Part shown: piece after piece, positions 49,918 through 57,564 of the stretch
Layout of the letters: the number at the start of each line of letters is the position of its first letter
Numbering within the stretch: position 1 is the stretch's first letter
The notes under the pieces: generated by a model
Seen by the model: only the letters and a program-made list of their open reading frames with translations
Told to the model about the DNA's origin: nothing
The model's database searches: none
Program-made: the position numbers and the translations under genes
IMG/VR virus record: IMGVR_UViG_3300037541_000696
Span: 1-64,000 of that record
Reading direction: 5' to 3' (one strand)
DNA length: 64,000 nt
From: a virus

Positions 49918-49947
49918 AAAAAAGGGGGCGTAATTGCCCCCTTTTTT
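49918..49947. terminator. Bidirectional rho-independent terminator
   Basis: GGGGGC (49924-49929) and GCCCCC (49936-49941) flanked by A-run and T-run. Confidence 0.9.
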
Positions 49948-50012
49948 ATTTGAGAAAGCAGTAATCAGTGCTCATTTTTGTGAATCAGCGAGTTCAGTGA
50001 TTTAATCTGGTG

Positions 50013-50447
50013 TCATGATTGCACGGGCATCAATCCAACCTTAGCATTTATGGCGGAATTCCTAAGCAGTGCATTAAATGTTTTGAATTGACCGGTTGAC
50101 CATGCTTGGTGGTCGGGTCTTGGTTTAAACTCAAACACGGAAACAATAGATTGGTCAATATTAAGCTCAATTCTAAGTCCTATCATGTGATCTGCAATGC
50201 AATCACAGTGATATCCACGAACAACATTCATTCCGTCGTTATTACTAGCAAAAAATGAACTACAGTAACTAAGCACGGTATTTATAGAAATATCTGCACT
50301 TACCTGAGATTTCAAGCCTGATTCTTGATAAGCAAGAAAAAAATAATGTTGCGCAAGAGTATCAAACTTGTCGGCGTTGATCTTGTACCTAATCGCGTAA
50401 GCCATAATACTTTTGTGGAAACTCAGTGCTTCCAATAGTTGCATCAT
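50013..50447 (-). CDS. Hypothetical protein, about 144 aa
   Basis: MMQLLEALSFHKSIMAYAIR then KINADKFDTLAQHYFFLAYQ. The C-terminal half is mixed strand and helix (VVSVFEFK-like; QFKTFNALLRNSAINAKVGL). Start 50447 or the internal 50405 are both possible. Last gene of the replication-region minus operon. Unknown. Confidence 0.55.
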   Translation of the reverse strand: MMQLLEALSFHKSIMAYAIRYKINADKFDTLAQHYFFLAYQESGLKSQVSADISINTVLSYCSSFFASNNDGMNVVRGYHCDCIADHMIGLRIELNIDQSIVSVFEFKPRPDHQAWSTGQFKTFNALLRNSAINAKVGLMPVQS

Positions 50448-50477
50448 AAGCAATGCGGCGACAGGTGAAACGCGTTG

Positions 50478-50870
50478 TTACAAAACTTGATCAGGACGCT
50501 GCAGCTGAGATTCCATCCGCGATACGGCCAAGGAGAGCCTCTGCTCTCTCTGCTCGCCTTTCTGCCTCCTCTCTTCCCTCTCTTGCTTCATTGATTGCAG
50601 CAATAAGGAGAGTTTTTTGTTCTGTGAGGAGATCTTTTTGTTCTGCGATTCTATTTTCTGCCTTAATTCTGTCTCTGTTGTTACTGCTGATTGCATTCTT
50701 GAAATAGCCAAATCGGTATCATTTGACTCAATAATTGCAGCCATGTCTTCATTAAATTTTTTCTTTCTCTCCGCAGCCTCTTTGTCGTACTTTATTTGTC
50801 TAATCACAAGAATAGGTGGCACGATGACAAGACATGCGCAAGCGATGATAAAGTCAGGTGAAATGCTCAT
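50478..50870 (-). CDS. Membrane protein with long coiled coil, 130 aa
   Basis: Starts MSISPDFIIACACLVIVPPI at 50870 with one transmembrane helix. Then comes a charged coiled coil of about 95 residues, rich in Gln, Lys, Ser and Glu. Layout resembles an i-spanin or membrane tether. Unknown. Confidence 0.6.
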   Translation of the reverse strand: MSISPDFIIACACLVIVPPILVIRQIKYDKEAAERKKKFNEDMAAIIESNDTDLAISRMQSAVTTETELRQKIESQNKKISSQNKKLSLLLQSMKQEREERRQKGEQREQRLSLAVSRMESQLQRPDQVL

Positions 50871-50930
50871 AGTTGCTAAAGCAAAGGACAAAAGTGCAAG
50901 ATGCGACAAAAGAATAATAGCACAAATCAA

Positions 50931-51374
50931 TCAAAACGGCTCTAATGGAATCAACGTAATCAACACCCCCGGCAGCTCGTTCTCTACGCAATAACGCTTA
51001 CTTGTGTTGCCATCCACAATATAGCTATCATCACGATAAAGAACACCGGTCAAAGCGTCACCTATGGCACGCAACAGCTTATCCCTATCTGGGCGTGCTG
51101 TCATGTATTTAGGCGCATTAGACCTTAAGCCTTTCTTGTTGAAATGTGACTTAGGCCTTTGAAACATAAAAACAACGCTCATTGATACAGCACCTTCTAT
51201 CATTTGTGCGTCAAGATCTATTGCAACGCTGGCTACAAGATCACGCCATTCCTTTAGCTGCTTGCATGTTTCAATTAAAACAGCTCTTCCATCATGACCT
51301 TTGCCGACATATTTCTTTGAGCCTTGCGGCATGGGATTCATTCCGCGCACTTGAAAAGTGATTGATTCAGGCAT
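50931..51374 (-). CDS. rusA: RusA-family Holliday junction resolvase
   Basis: 147 residues. N-terminal QVRGMNPMPQGSKKYV, then the catalytic region RPDRDKLLRAIGDALTG with Asp96, Asp98 and Asp106, and VLYRDDSYIV with Asp115/116. The lengths and acidic residues match RusA enzymes, which cut four-way junctions during phage replication and recombination. It is oriented with other replication-type genes. Confidence 0.88.
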   Translation of the reverse strand: MPESITFQVRGMNPMPQGSKKYVGKGHDGRAVLIETCKQLKEWRDLVASVAIDLDAQMIEGAVSMSVVFMFQRPKSHFNKKGLRSNAPKYMTARPDRDKLLRAIGDALTGVLYRDDSYIVDGNTSKRYCVENELPGVLITLIPLEPF

Positions 51375-51399
51375 AAAGATCAGCGCTTTAATCTTAACA

Positions 51400-51774
51400 T
51401 TATAGCCATATTATAGGCTCAGGCCGCATCCGCAATCGACTGTTTTCTTCAGTTAATGCCGTCAATTGCGATTTAAGACTTGCGTTGTCTTGCTTCAGTG
51501 TTAAATTAGCAAGCACTAATCTTTTGGCTGCTTTGTTGTATTCTCTACCTTTAAGCGCCAGACTTTTTAAACAGGCTACATACAGTTTATTCATGATATG
51601 CACAATATCGCCTTTGAACTGAGGATATTCATTCTTTAGCTTGCCTGCAAAATCTCTCATCATGCAATCTTCTATCCATCCGTGCTTTTCAAACAAATCA
51701 TGATCTTCTATGATTTGCCATAGATCGGCTTCCAGTAGTGCATTTTTAGCGATGAAATCATCAAACAAGGTCAT
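51400..51774 (-). CDS. Hypothetical 124-aa helical protein
   Basis: All-helical; the last 40 residues form a coiled coil (LANLTLKQDNASLKSQLTAL TEENSRL). It overlaps the upstream membrane gene by 14 bases. Unknown. Confidence 0.6.
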   Translation of the reverse strand: MTLFDDFIAKNALLEADLWQIIEDHDLFEKHGWIEDCMMRDFAGKLKNEYPQFKGDIVHIMNKLYVACLKSLALKGREYNKAAKRLVLANLTLKQDNASLKSQLTALTEENSRLRMRPEPIIWL

Positions 51775-51943
51775 TTGCTTTGTTGCGAAGTTTTGTTATG
51801 TTTTTAACAATATGTCTAACCGTGCGCTTGTTTAGCTTGCCAGGTTTTGCGAAGCTTTTGATTGTTCGTGATTGATTGATCAGCGACAATAAAACAGCAA
51901 ACAAACACCAAATACAAATCAAAGCAAAAAATATCGTCGTCAT
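51761..51943 (-). CDS. Small membrane protein, 60 aa
   Basis: N-terminal transmembrane helix (MTTIFFALICIWCLFAVLLS) and a basic tail (KPGKLNKRTVRHIVKNITKL). It overlaps both neighbours. Unknown. Confidence 0.6.
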   Translation of the reverse strand: MTTIFFALICIWCLFAVLLSLINQSRTIKSFAKPGKLNKRTVRHIVKNITKLRNKANDLV

Positions 51944-52815
51944 AATTGTGTACCAAAAGTAAACTTTACATTGCGCTTACGATTGACAATATCTAGCATA
52001 CCTTCCGCCCAAATGTTCTCACCGCCCTTGCCTGCGCGGTAGGACGCCTTGTGCGCCTCGCCGACTAACGCCCTTGCGCCAATTTCTTTTAATCTTTTAT
52101 ACAACCTTTCGTCTGACAGCCCAACGTCAATCTTTCGATTCAATACAGCCAAGCCAAGAAGCAATATATGATGCAAACTTACATCATCAAGAGATGCCAA
52201 TTCACATGCAACTTTAAAAATCTCCCTGAATTTACCTGGATTTTGATTATAGACTCGCTGGCACGCGGCAATGCAAGTTATAGTTCTTGTTGACCCTGTA
52301 TCAGGCCTGATCACAAAACCATTTTCTTGTGCAGCATCTGCAATTTGCCGTGCCGTACTGTCGCCAGCAATCAATAATGCTTTGAATTTAGTGTAAGCAG
52401 ACACTGCTTTTCGATTTGTATTTATTTCTACAAATGCCGTTGCTTCGTGATGGATGCCTTGTGATTCAAATATCATGCAAGGAAGATGAGTAATATCCGA
52501 CCTTTTCCATGCCGCTAATGTTCTATTTTGACCGTCAACAACTACATATTTACCATTCTGTCGCTCCATAACACTAATCGCTCCGCATGATTCCCAGTTC
52601 CATTCCGCTGCAATGCTTAAAATTTTGCTTGAAACAACATCACGCTGATATGACCTATCAACAAACAAAGATCCCTTTGGGATCCACTTGAATGATCCAG
52701 TGTCGCCAAGCGGGCGCCATTTGTATGTTGTTACCTTGTCAAGTAAGGTATTTCCAAATGCAATTGTTTGTTCAAAACTTGAGTCAAACGAAACAATCTC
52801 AGAAGAAATGCTCAT
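51940..52815 (-). CDS. ParB-like nuclease-domain protein
   Basis: 291 residues from 52815 (MSISSEIVSFDSSFEQTIAF). Residues about 45-130 show the ParB/Srx-type pattern: WIPKGSLFVDRSYQRDVVSS, then GAISVMERQNGKYVVVDGQN and RTLAAWKRSDITHLPCMIF. In phages this fold occurs in DNA-binding or nucleotide-hydrolysing proteins. The long C-terminal helical part is specific to this subfamily. It overlaps both neighbours by 4 bases. Confidence 0.68.
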   Translation of the reverse strand: MSISSEIVSFDSSFEQTIAFGNTLLDKVTTYKWRPLGDTGSFKWIPKGSLFVDRSYQRDVVSSKILSIAAEWNWESCGAISVMERQNGKYVVVDGQNRTLAAWKRSDITHLPCMIFESQGIHHEATAFVEINTNRKAVSAYTKFKALLIAGDSTARQIADAAQENGFVIRPDTGSTRTITCIAACQRVYNQNPGKFREIFKVACELASLDDVSLHHILLLGLAVLNRKIDVGLSDERLYKRLKEIGARALVGEAHKASYRAGKGGENIWAEGMLDIVNRKRNVKFTFGTQL

Positions 52816-53411
52816 GGAGCTGTGGCCATGTGTTTCCAAGCCATCCTAGCCAAATTCAACGCGTCAACCCAAGTCTGTAACACTTCGTCACCATTGTGTA
52901 ATTCAACACGGATCTTTTCAGATCCAACCCAAATCACGCTGCACACATCAATCATCACGCCACGATCTGCCAGGGTTGCTACAGCGCCCCCTAGCTCCGC
53001 CCATGGCGCTTCTGGATGGATCCTGGCACCATCAGGCCAAATCGCAAGCAAGCCCAGTCCTTTGCTACCTAAATTTGCTGCAATATCTATTGTAACAGCA
53101 GCTTCATGTTGTGGAATTATTAGATGTATCATTGCGCCTAAAATTTCCATCCTTTCCCATAGCTGATGACTTAACAATGTATCTATCATTGGTCTAACAG
53201 AATTAAATTTAGCGGATGGCTTCCAATTCTTATTTTTTGCGTAATTTATTGCCGCTGCACGTAATAGCTTATTTCTGCCAGAAAAAGACTGATCAATGCC
53301 GTAGCCATCATGAATGATGTTTATTACAGGTTTTAAGACTTTTTCTCCTGCAAGATACAAACCCTCTTCTGGCACGGGTTTTACATCATCGCCATTAAGC
53401 CAATTTACCAT
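52812..53411 (-). CDS. Hypothetical 199-aa protein, replication region
   Basis: MVNWLNGDDVKPVPEEGLYL, then a helical middle (NKLLRAAAINYAKNKNWKPS) and a mixed C-terminus (TIDIAANLGSKGLGLLAIWP). Part of the run of overlapping genes downstream of the replication initiator. No family is recognised. Confidence 0.6.
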   Translation of the reverse strand: MVNWLNGDDVKPVPEEGLYLAGEKVLKPVINIIHDGYGIDQSFSGRNKLLRAAAINYAKNKNWKPSAKFNSVRPMIDTLLSHQLWERMEILGAMIHLIIPQHEAAVTIDIAANLGSKGLGLLAIWPDGARIHPEAPWAELGGAVATLADRGVMIDVCSVIWVGSEKIRVELHNGDEVLQTWVDALNLARMAWKHMATAP

Positions 53412-54097
53412 GGCACTTCATCTCCTTCTGTTGTATTAACCTGGGAAAATCCTGTCTTTTCCGTAATAGCTTGTTCTAGCATTTCTTGCGCTAGCTTTTT
53501 GTTGCGTGCAATCCAGTTATGCGCAACTTTACCAGTGTCAACATTAAGCAGCCAAAATCCGCCTAATGATTGTTCATAGAATTTTTTGCCCTGCAAAAGT
53601 TGCTCTAGTGTCATCGGCTCTATTACACTATCATTTACAAGCGATACTTGCACTTGAAGTGTTCTAAAATGCCTTTGCCATTGCTCTGTTGTCATCTTGC
53701 TCGGATGCCAATATGCACTAGGCGGAAGGCGAAATTCATCATGATTTGGGGCCATAAATTCCTCGCGTTGTGGTGATGGATCATGAAAAATATCTGGATT
53801 GGATATTCGCTCTCTTAAGTCATCTCTAAAGCCACGACTCAGTACAGCGGCGCCATTTTGTAATGGATAAACATATCTAAATAGTTGCATGTGAAAAGCT
53901 ATCTTATCCGGTGGATCAGGATCTAACATTCGTTGTTTGATTGCATATTGCAAAACAACCGGACTTAATTCCTTGATCACCTTATCCGGCAATTGCATAT
54001 ACATTTGCGCTAATGTTACCGTAGATAACTGCCGCATCATTGGCAGCATTTCTAGGGCGCACGCGATTGAACCTGTGAAGTCTTCTTCGCTTATCAT
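53405..54097 (-). CDS. Hypothetical 230-aa protein, replication region
   Basis: Helical N-terminus (GSIACALEMLPMMRQLSTVT) and a second part with FRLPPSAYWHPSKMTTEQWQ and FWLLNVDTGKVAHNWIARNK. It lies between the initiator-type gene and a hypothetical gene with 4-40-base spacing. It could be a helicase loader or annealing-type partner by place, but no motif supports that. Confidence 0.6.
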   Translation of the reverse strand: MISEEDFTGSIACALEMLPMMRQLSTVTLAQMYMQLPDKVIKELSPVVLQYAIKQRMLDPDPPDKIAFHMQLFRYVYPLQNGAAVLSRGFRDDLRERISNPDIFHDPSPQREEFMAPNHDEFRLPPSAYWHPSKMTTEQWQRHFRTLQVQVSLVNDSVIEPMTLEQLLQGKKFYEQSLGGFWLLNVDTGKVAHNWIARNKKLAQEMLEQAITEKTGFSQVNTTEGDEVPW

Positions 54098-54136
54098 ATT
54101 GAAAATTGTTGCAAAATTTGACCATCAAAAAGCACC

Positions 54137-55327
54137 TTAAGAAGGCAACGCGCCACCTAGCGTAGCAAAAAACTCAGCCTCCTCGCGCTTTTGGCGTTCT
54201 TTAAGAAATTTTACCATTTGTGAAGCTTCGTGTGCTTTTTCTAAAACATCTTGACGGCCGTATCTTTGGCGTGCTTTAGGTTGTGATCCACCGCCCATCT
54301 TGATAAAATTGTTTAGAGTAATAGACATCCAACCTTTGCCGTTAATTTTTGCTTTTATTCCAAGGTCACATTGCTCTGATACTGCATCTAAACCACCATT
54401 CACAAAGTCGTTAATTTTTGTTAGTTCTGTGACCAAAAGCTCCCATGCTTGAGGTGTCTTTTTGCCTGCTTTGTGTTGCCAGAATGCTATAATTTTTTCA
54501 GAAACCGGACCAAGCGCCGCAGGAACGTCATCGTTATTAGGGCAAAAAACGGTCGTCCTGGCTTGTGAGGCTCGCTTTTTGACGGGAGCATCAGAAGGGC
54601 CTTCTAGGGGCCTTGGCTGCCCCCATGGTGGTATGGGCTGCTGAGGCTGCTTTTGAACGCCTACAGGGGCTTCCAGGGGCCTCTCAGGAGCTTGTGGCTC
54701 CAGAAATGATGGGTTGCTGATCAGGAAGGTGTTCAAAACGAGGTTTTCCACAGGGTTTTCCACAGGTTGGGGAGAAGGGGCGGTTTTTGGCAGGTCGGGC
54801 GGTGTGTCGCTGACCGCAGGTCGGCGGGGTTGCGCCGAGCCGTGGGGGGGTGTCAAAGGGGGGTTCTGGCTTTCAAGTTTTGTTCTTGTTAAAGGCTTCT
54901 TGTTAGTGTCCCCCCCCATTTGGGGGAGGGGTGGGGTACCCCGTTTGGGGGATCCCCCATTTGGGGGAGGGGTACCCCATTTGGGGGAGGGGTCTACCCG
55001 TGGCCTAATGCGCTCCGCTCTGACGTGGTAAACCGTTGCGGCGCCAGGCCTCTCGTGCCTTTCGATCCATCCCTGATCCACCAAGAACCGCAAGGATCGG
55101 CGAATGTCGTCACCCTTCATGCCGCATTCCTGTTCAAGGGTGGCGATCGTTGGGAACGCCGTATCAGTGGCGCCGGCGTGATGCCAGAGCCATGCGTAGA
55201 CGAAGACCAGCCCCTTTTTGTCCCTTGCGACCGTCAGTAAGTCCAGAGGCACTTGCACAAATGCCGACCGTGCCAACCTGTCGCGAAGACTGCCGTGGTC
55301 GGCTGGCGACGGTTTTGATCGTTTCAT
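54137..55327 (-). CDS. Replication initiator-like protein with winged HTH
   Basis: 396 residues. Residues about 20-110 form a helix-turn-helix_36-type domain: LVFVYAWLWHHAGATDTAFP, then TIATLEQECGMKGDDIRRSL and FLVDQGWIERH. A long Pro-rich linker (about 115-250) is encoded over tandem G/C repeats. The C-terminal part (FWQHKAGKKTPQAWELLVTE, KINGKGWMSITLNNFIKMGG) resembles phage O-like initiators. It has its own promoter and a leader with a short upstream frame. Confidence 0.72.
   Translation of the reverse strand: MKRSKPSPADHGSLRDRLARSAFVQVPLDLLTVARDKKGLVFVYAWLWHHAGATDTAFPTIATLEQECGMKGDDIRRSLRFLVDQGWIERHERPGAATVYHVRAERIRPRVDPSPKWGTPPPNGGSPKRGTPPLPQMGGDTNKKPLTRTKLESQNPPLTPPHGSAQPRRPAVSDTPPDLPKTAPSPQPVENPVENLVLNTFLISNPSFLEPQAPERPLEAPVGVQKQPQQPIPPWGQPRPLEGPSDAPVKKRASQARTTVFCPNNDDVPAALGPVSEKIIAFWQHKAGKKTPQAWELLVTELTKINDFVNGGLDAVSEQCDLGIKAKINGKGWMSITLNNFIKMGGGSQPKARQRYGRQDVLEKAHEASQMVKFLKERQKREEAEFFATLGGALPS
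54914..54993 (-). repeat. Iteron-like repeats in the initiator gene (candidate origin)
   Basis: Four copies of a 19-bp unit: CCCCATTTGGGGGAGGGGT at 54914-54932, 54955-54973 and 54975-54993, and a shorter CCCCGTTTGGGGGAT at 54939-54953. Each contains a CCCC-TTT-GGGG palindrome-like core. They encode only the Pro/Gly linker. The arrangement recalls the lambda origin inside gene O. Confidence 0.65.
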
Positions 55328-55334
55328 GGTAGAA

Positions 55335-55355
55335 TCACCTTAGTTCTGTTTTCAT
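55335..55355 (-). CDS. Possible leader peptide MKTELR
   Basis: A six-codon frame with a good Shine-Dalgarno (AAGGAG, 5-6 nt upstream). It ends 7 nt before the initiator start codon. It would couple ribosome loading to the downstream gene. Confidence 0.4.
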   Translation of the reverse strand: MKTELR

Positions 55356-55398
55356 GCAAGCTCCTTTCAGTCGGCAAAACTGAATCGGGAGCATCCAA

Positions 55399-55477
55399 GC
55401 CCACGGCGCAAACCGTGGGCTTTTTACTCTAGCAGCTTTTTGAGATGCACGTAACAATTTGTGACAAGTCGCGCAAG
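55399..55477 (-). promoter_or_regulatory. Early-type promoter (-10 TAGAGT) with 5' hairpin
   Basis: Minus strand: CTTGCGCGAC, TTGTCACAAA and TTGTTACGTG in tandem (55477-55448), then TAGAGT (55431-55426), 26 nt after the middle repeat. The RNA would begin at a GCCCACGG/CCGTGGGC hairpin (55420-55399). On the plus strand that hairpin is followed by TTTTT and could act as a terminator. Confidence 0.6.
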
Positions 55478-55499
55478 GCGTTGTCCGTGATGCTATGGT
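55449..55499 (+). promoter_or_regulatory. Divergent early-type promoter (-10 TATGGT)
   Basis: Plus strand: ACGTAACAAT and TTGTGACAAG (55449-55468), 25 nt, TATGGT (55494-55499). It uses the same DNA as the minus promoter of the initiator gene. Confidence 0.55.
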
Positions 55500-55524
55500 T
55501 TTGGTTGAGTTGATCTTTTTTATG

Positions 55525-55710
55525 TTAAACCGACTTCAAATTCTTGCCGGAATTCTTGTGTTGTTAATTTTATTTTCACTTCCTTTAATTGGTGCTTTCA
55601 ATAAAGCATCCGCATTTAATAAATTTACAACAGGACGAAAAGCTACTGTTTGGGATGCCTTGTTTGTTGAGTTGCGCGTAGAATCACAATGCAATAATCA
55701 AAAATCTTGA
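55525..55710 (+). CDS. Small membrane protein, 61 aa
   Basis: MLNRLQILAGILVLLILFSL gives one transmembrane helix, then a polar tail. The start 55525 is preferred over 55495, because the latter lies in the -10 box. First gene of a run of tiny membrane proteins. Confidence 0.55.
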   Translation, partial: LNRLQILAGILVLLILFSLPLIGAFNKASAFNKFTTGRKATVWDALFVELRVESQCNNQKS

Positions 55711-55711
55711 A

Positions 55712-55822
55712 ATGGAAAGTTTTGTAAACTTAATCCCCGCCACTTCTAACGATGCACTATGGTGGCTTTTGTTCCTTTCAGCTTTGCTAAACCTTTCGCT
55801 GAGTTCTGTTTATGACGACTGA
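55712..55822 (+). CDS. Micro-membrane protein, 36 aa
   Basis: MESFVNLIPATSNDALWWLL then FLSALLNLSLSSVYDD: a single hydrophobic helix. It starts 1 nt after the previous stop and overlaps the next gene by 11 bases. Confidence 0.5.
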   Translation: MESFVNLIPATSNDALWWLLFLSALLNLSLSSVYDD

Positions 55823-56054
55823 GGATGACTGGATCCCGATCTCAAAAGAATTTCCGCCACCTGATCAGTGGCTTTTTGTGGTGTATAAGTGTGCTGGTGG
55901 TGGGTTTCGTAGGTTTGGACGCACAGGTGGTCAACATGTTACTACGGCGCATACTTTTTACGAACACAATGGAAAGCCGTTGATTTCTCTTCTTCCTGAA
56001 CTTAGCTGTACCGTGACTCATTGGATGATTCAACCACCCTTACCGAAAAGATGA
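55812..56054 (+). CDS. DUF551-type protein
   Basis: 80 residues with the family pattern DDWIPISKEFPPPDQWLFVV near the start and VTHWMIQPPLPKR at the end. DUF551 proteins are common in phages and of unknown role. It overlaps both neighbours. Confidence 0.75.
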   Translation: MTTEDDWIPISKEFPPPDQWLFVVYKCAGGGFRRFGRTGGQHVTTAHTFYEHNGKPLISLLPELSCTVTHWMIQPPLPKR

Positions 56055-56131
56055 CGATGCTTGATTTGTATTTTGTTTTCATCAGGTTTAGTTGTTGTTG
56101 CTTTTCATTGCTGGGCTTAATCAATAAGTAA
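56051..56131 (+). CDS. Micro-membrane protein, 26 aa (tentative)
   Basis: MTMLDLYFVFIRFSCCCFSL then LGLINK. It starts at an ATGA overlap with the DUF551 gene. It may be real, as its neighbours include several similar tiny frames. Confidence 0.35.
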   Translation: MTMLDLYFVFIRFSCCCFSLLGLINK

Positions 56132-56148
56132 TGAACTATAGTAATCAC

Positions 56149-56230
56149 GAGAGCATGGCGGAATTGGTAGACGCGCTGGGTTTAGGTTCCAGTGACTTCG
56201 ATCGTGGGGGTTCAAGTCCCCCTGCTCTCA
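56149..56230 (+). tRNA. tRNA-Leu (anticodon TAG)
   Basis: Acceptor GAGAGCA (56149-56155) pairs with TGCTCTC (56223-56229), with discriminator A. The D-loop has AATTGGTAGAC. The anticodon loop TTTAGGT gives TAG. There is a type II variable arm and a T-loop GGTTCAAGTCC. CCA is not encoded. It reads CUN-type Leu codons. Confidence 0.9.
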
Positions 56231-56234
56231 TTTT

Positions 56235-56307
56235 GGTGGCCTAGCAATCTGGAGAATGCAGTGGCCTCATAAGCCGCCGAAGATGGGTTCGATCCCCATG
56301 GCCATCA
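56235..56307 (+). tRNA. tRNA with CAT anticodon (Met or Ile2)
   Basis: Acceptor GGTGGCC (56235-56241) pairs with GGCCATC (56300-56306), discriminator A. The anticodon loop CTCATAA gives CAT. T-stem ATGGG/CCCAT. Only 4 nt separate it from the tRNA-Leu. Whether it is Met or lysidine-modified Ile cannot be told from the sequence. Confidence 0.85.
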
Positions 56308-56472
56308 TCACAAGCCCATGACAAGGGCAAAAAGCTTGCAGCGCAACGGGTTTCAAGATTTTGTGCAGCTGATCCCATGACGATTTTTGCCCCTTGGATT
56401 TCGGTTTTTATGCCATACAGCTTGCAGATCGTTTCATTTTGTGCCAAAATCATAGAAATTTTATGACGTGGC
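56308..56472. other. Non-coding gap with long inverted repeat
   Basis: No gene is seen. GGGCAAAAA (56325-56333) and TTTTTGCCC (56384-56392) are complementary, with about 50 nt between. The role is unknown. Confidence 0.4.
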
Positions 56473-57192
56473 ATGAAAAAAGAAACCAAAAGTAATGTTT
56501 GGGATATAAACTGTGGTCACTCCTCACGCAATAAAGAAAGCAAAGAAGCCTATCGGCGCTTTAGAATTTACCTAGAAATGGGTCCATCACGCAACATAAG
56601 TAAGCTGTCTTCGATATTAAAAATCCCAAGACAAAATCTTTATGTTCAAGCAAAAACATACAATTGGAATGATCGTGTTGATGCTTATGATGACTACATA
56701 GAGAAAGTTAATAAAATAGATAATATGGATCAGAAGATGGATAAGTTATCGCCAGTGCCGGAAGTTAATGTTTTGACGCCTGATGAAGATATAATCAGGC
56801 CTGATATTGTTGATCTAGCGGCAAGGCCTAGTCGTCACACGCAAGAAATTAACATTTATCAACGTCAATTTCAAGGCATTGGTCAAAAATTAGCCAATGA
56901 AGCACTTGCTACGTTAGAGCTTGCTAGAGAATGTAGGGAATCAATTCAAGAAGATGCAGAGCGCTATAGAAAAGCTGTTGAGGAAAATCAGCATGACCGT
57001 GCATTAAGTATTACAAAGCGATTATCTGAGCGCATTAAGCAATATACTTTACTTGGTAGCATGGCCGTGAATTGCGGGAACAGTAGCCGAACACTGTGGG
57101 GTGATGCGATCGGCATAAACACATTATTGCAACATTTCTATACAATGCAACAAAATATGAAGCCAGTAGCAAAGGAGGGGAAGAGGAAGTAA
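56473..57192 (+). CDS. HTH protein, terminase small subunit-like
   Basis: 239 residues. Residues about 25-75 (AYRRFRIYLEMGPSRNISKL, then SSILKIPRQNLYVQAKTYNW, then NDRVDAYDDYIE) match the helix-turn-helix with a closing W.(E/D)R..AYD segment found in phage terminase-small-like proteins. The rest is a charged helical region. The large terminase is not in the window. It could instead be a regulator of that fold. Confidence 0.6.
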   Translation: MKKETKSNVWDINCGHSSRNKESKEAYRRFRIYLEMGPSRNISKLSSILKIPRQNLYVQAKTYNWNDRVDAYDDYIEKVNKIDNMDQKMDKLSPVPEVNVLTPDEDIIRPDIVDLAARPSRHTQEINIYQRQFQGIGQKLANEALATLELARECRESIQEDAERYRKAVEENQHDRALSITKRLSERIKQYTLLGSMAVNCGNSSRTLWGDAIGINTLLQHFYTMQQNMKPVAKEGKRK

Positions 57193-57215
57193 GATGTGAA
57201 GGTTGTTTCTTTTGA
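57121..57215 (+). repeat. 95-bp perfect direct repeat, copy 1
   Basis: Identical to 57461-57555. It covers the last 24 codons of the HTH gene and the following spacer. Confidence 0.9.
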
Positions 57216-57246
57216 TGACCTTCGCTATTCTTTACTACATCTCATC

Positions 57247-57555
57247 ATGATCAACTTTCATAGCGGCTGCCACGGCTGCACTCAGCAATACAAACACGGC
57301 ATAGATTTTTGCTTTGATTGCTGCTACTTTCAGGCAGACTGGAGCAAGCCTGGCCTCAATAACGAGCCGTCCAGTCCGGCAGACTGGAGCAAGCCTGGCC
57401 TCAATAACGAGCCGTCCAGTCCGGCCGATCTTGCGCGCCAGCGTGTGATCGACCGTCGCAACATTATTGCAACATTTCTATACAATGCAACAAAATATGA
57501 AGCCAGTAGCAAAGGAGGGGAAGAGGAAGTAAGATGTGAAGGTTGTTTCTTTTGA
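57247..57555 (+). CDS. Cys-rich protein with chimeric C-terminus
   Basis: 102 residues from the ATG at 57247. The head MINFHSGCHGCTQQYKHGID, then FCFDCCYFQADWSKPG, has clustered Cys suggestive of a metal site. ADWSKPGLNNEPSSP is then repeated in tandem, followed by ADLARQRVIDRR. The last 32 residues are an out-of-frame reading of the 95-bp repeat, so the natural C-terminus has been replaced. A GTG at 57196 would extend it. Confidence 0.6.
   Translation: MINFHSGCHGCTQQYKHGIDFCFDCCYFQADWSKPGLNNEPSSPADWSKPGLNNEPSSPADLARQRVIDRRNIIATFLYNATKYEASSKGGEEEVRCEGCFF
57333..57422 (+). repeat. 45-bp tandem repeat (two units)
   Basis: 57333-57377 and 57378-57422 are identical, encoding the duplicated 15-residue unit of the Cys-rich protein. 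Confidence 0.85.
57461..57555 (+). repeat. 95-bp perfect direct repeat, copy 2
   Basis: Second copy, 340 bp from the first. Read here in a different frame, as the end of the Cys-rich gene. Confidence 0.9.
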
Positions 57556-57564
57556 GGTTTGGTT

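Noticed and set aside
54700-55031. Plus-strand Gly-rich frames opposite the initiator gene
   Set aside because: They are the complement of the Pro-rich linker and iterons, with no start context.
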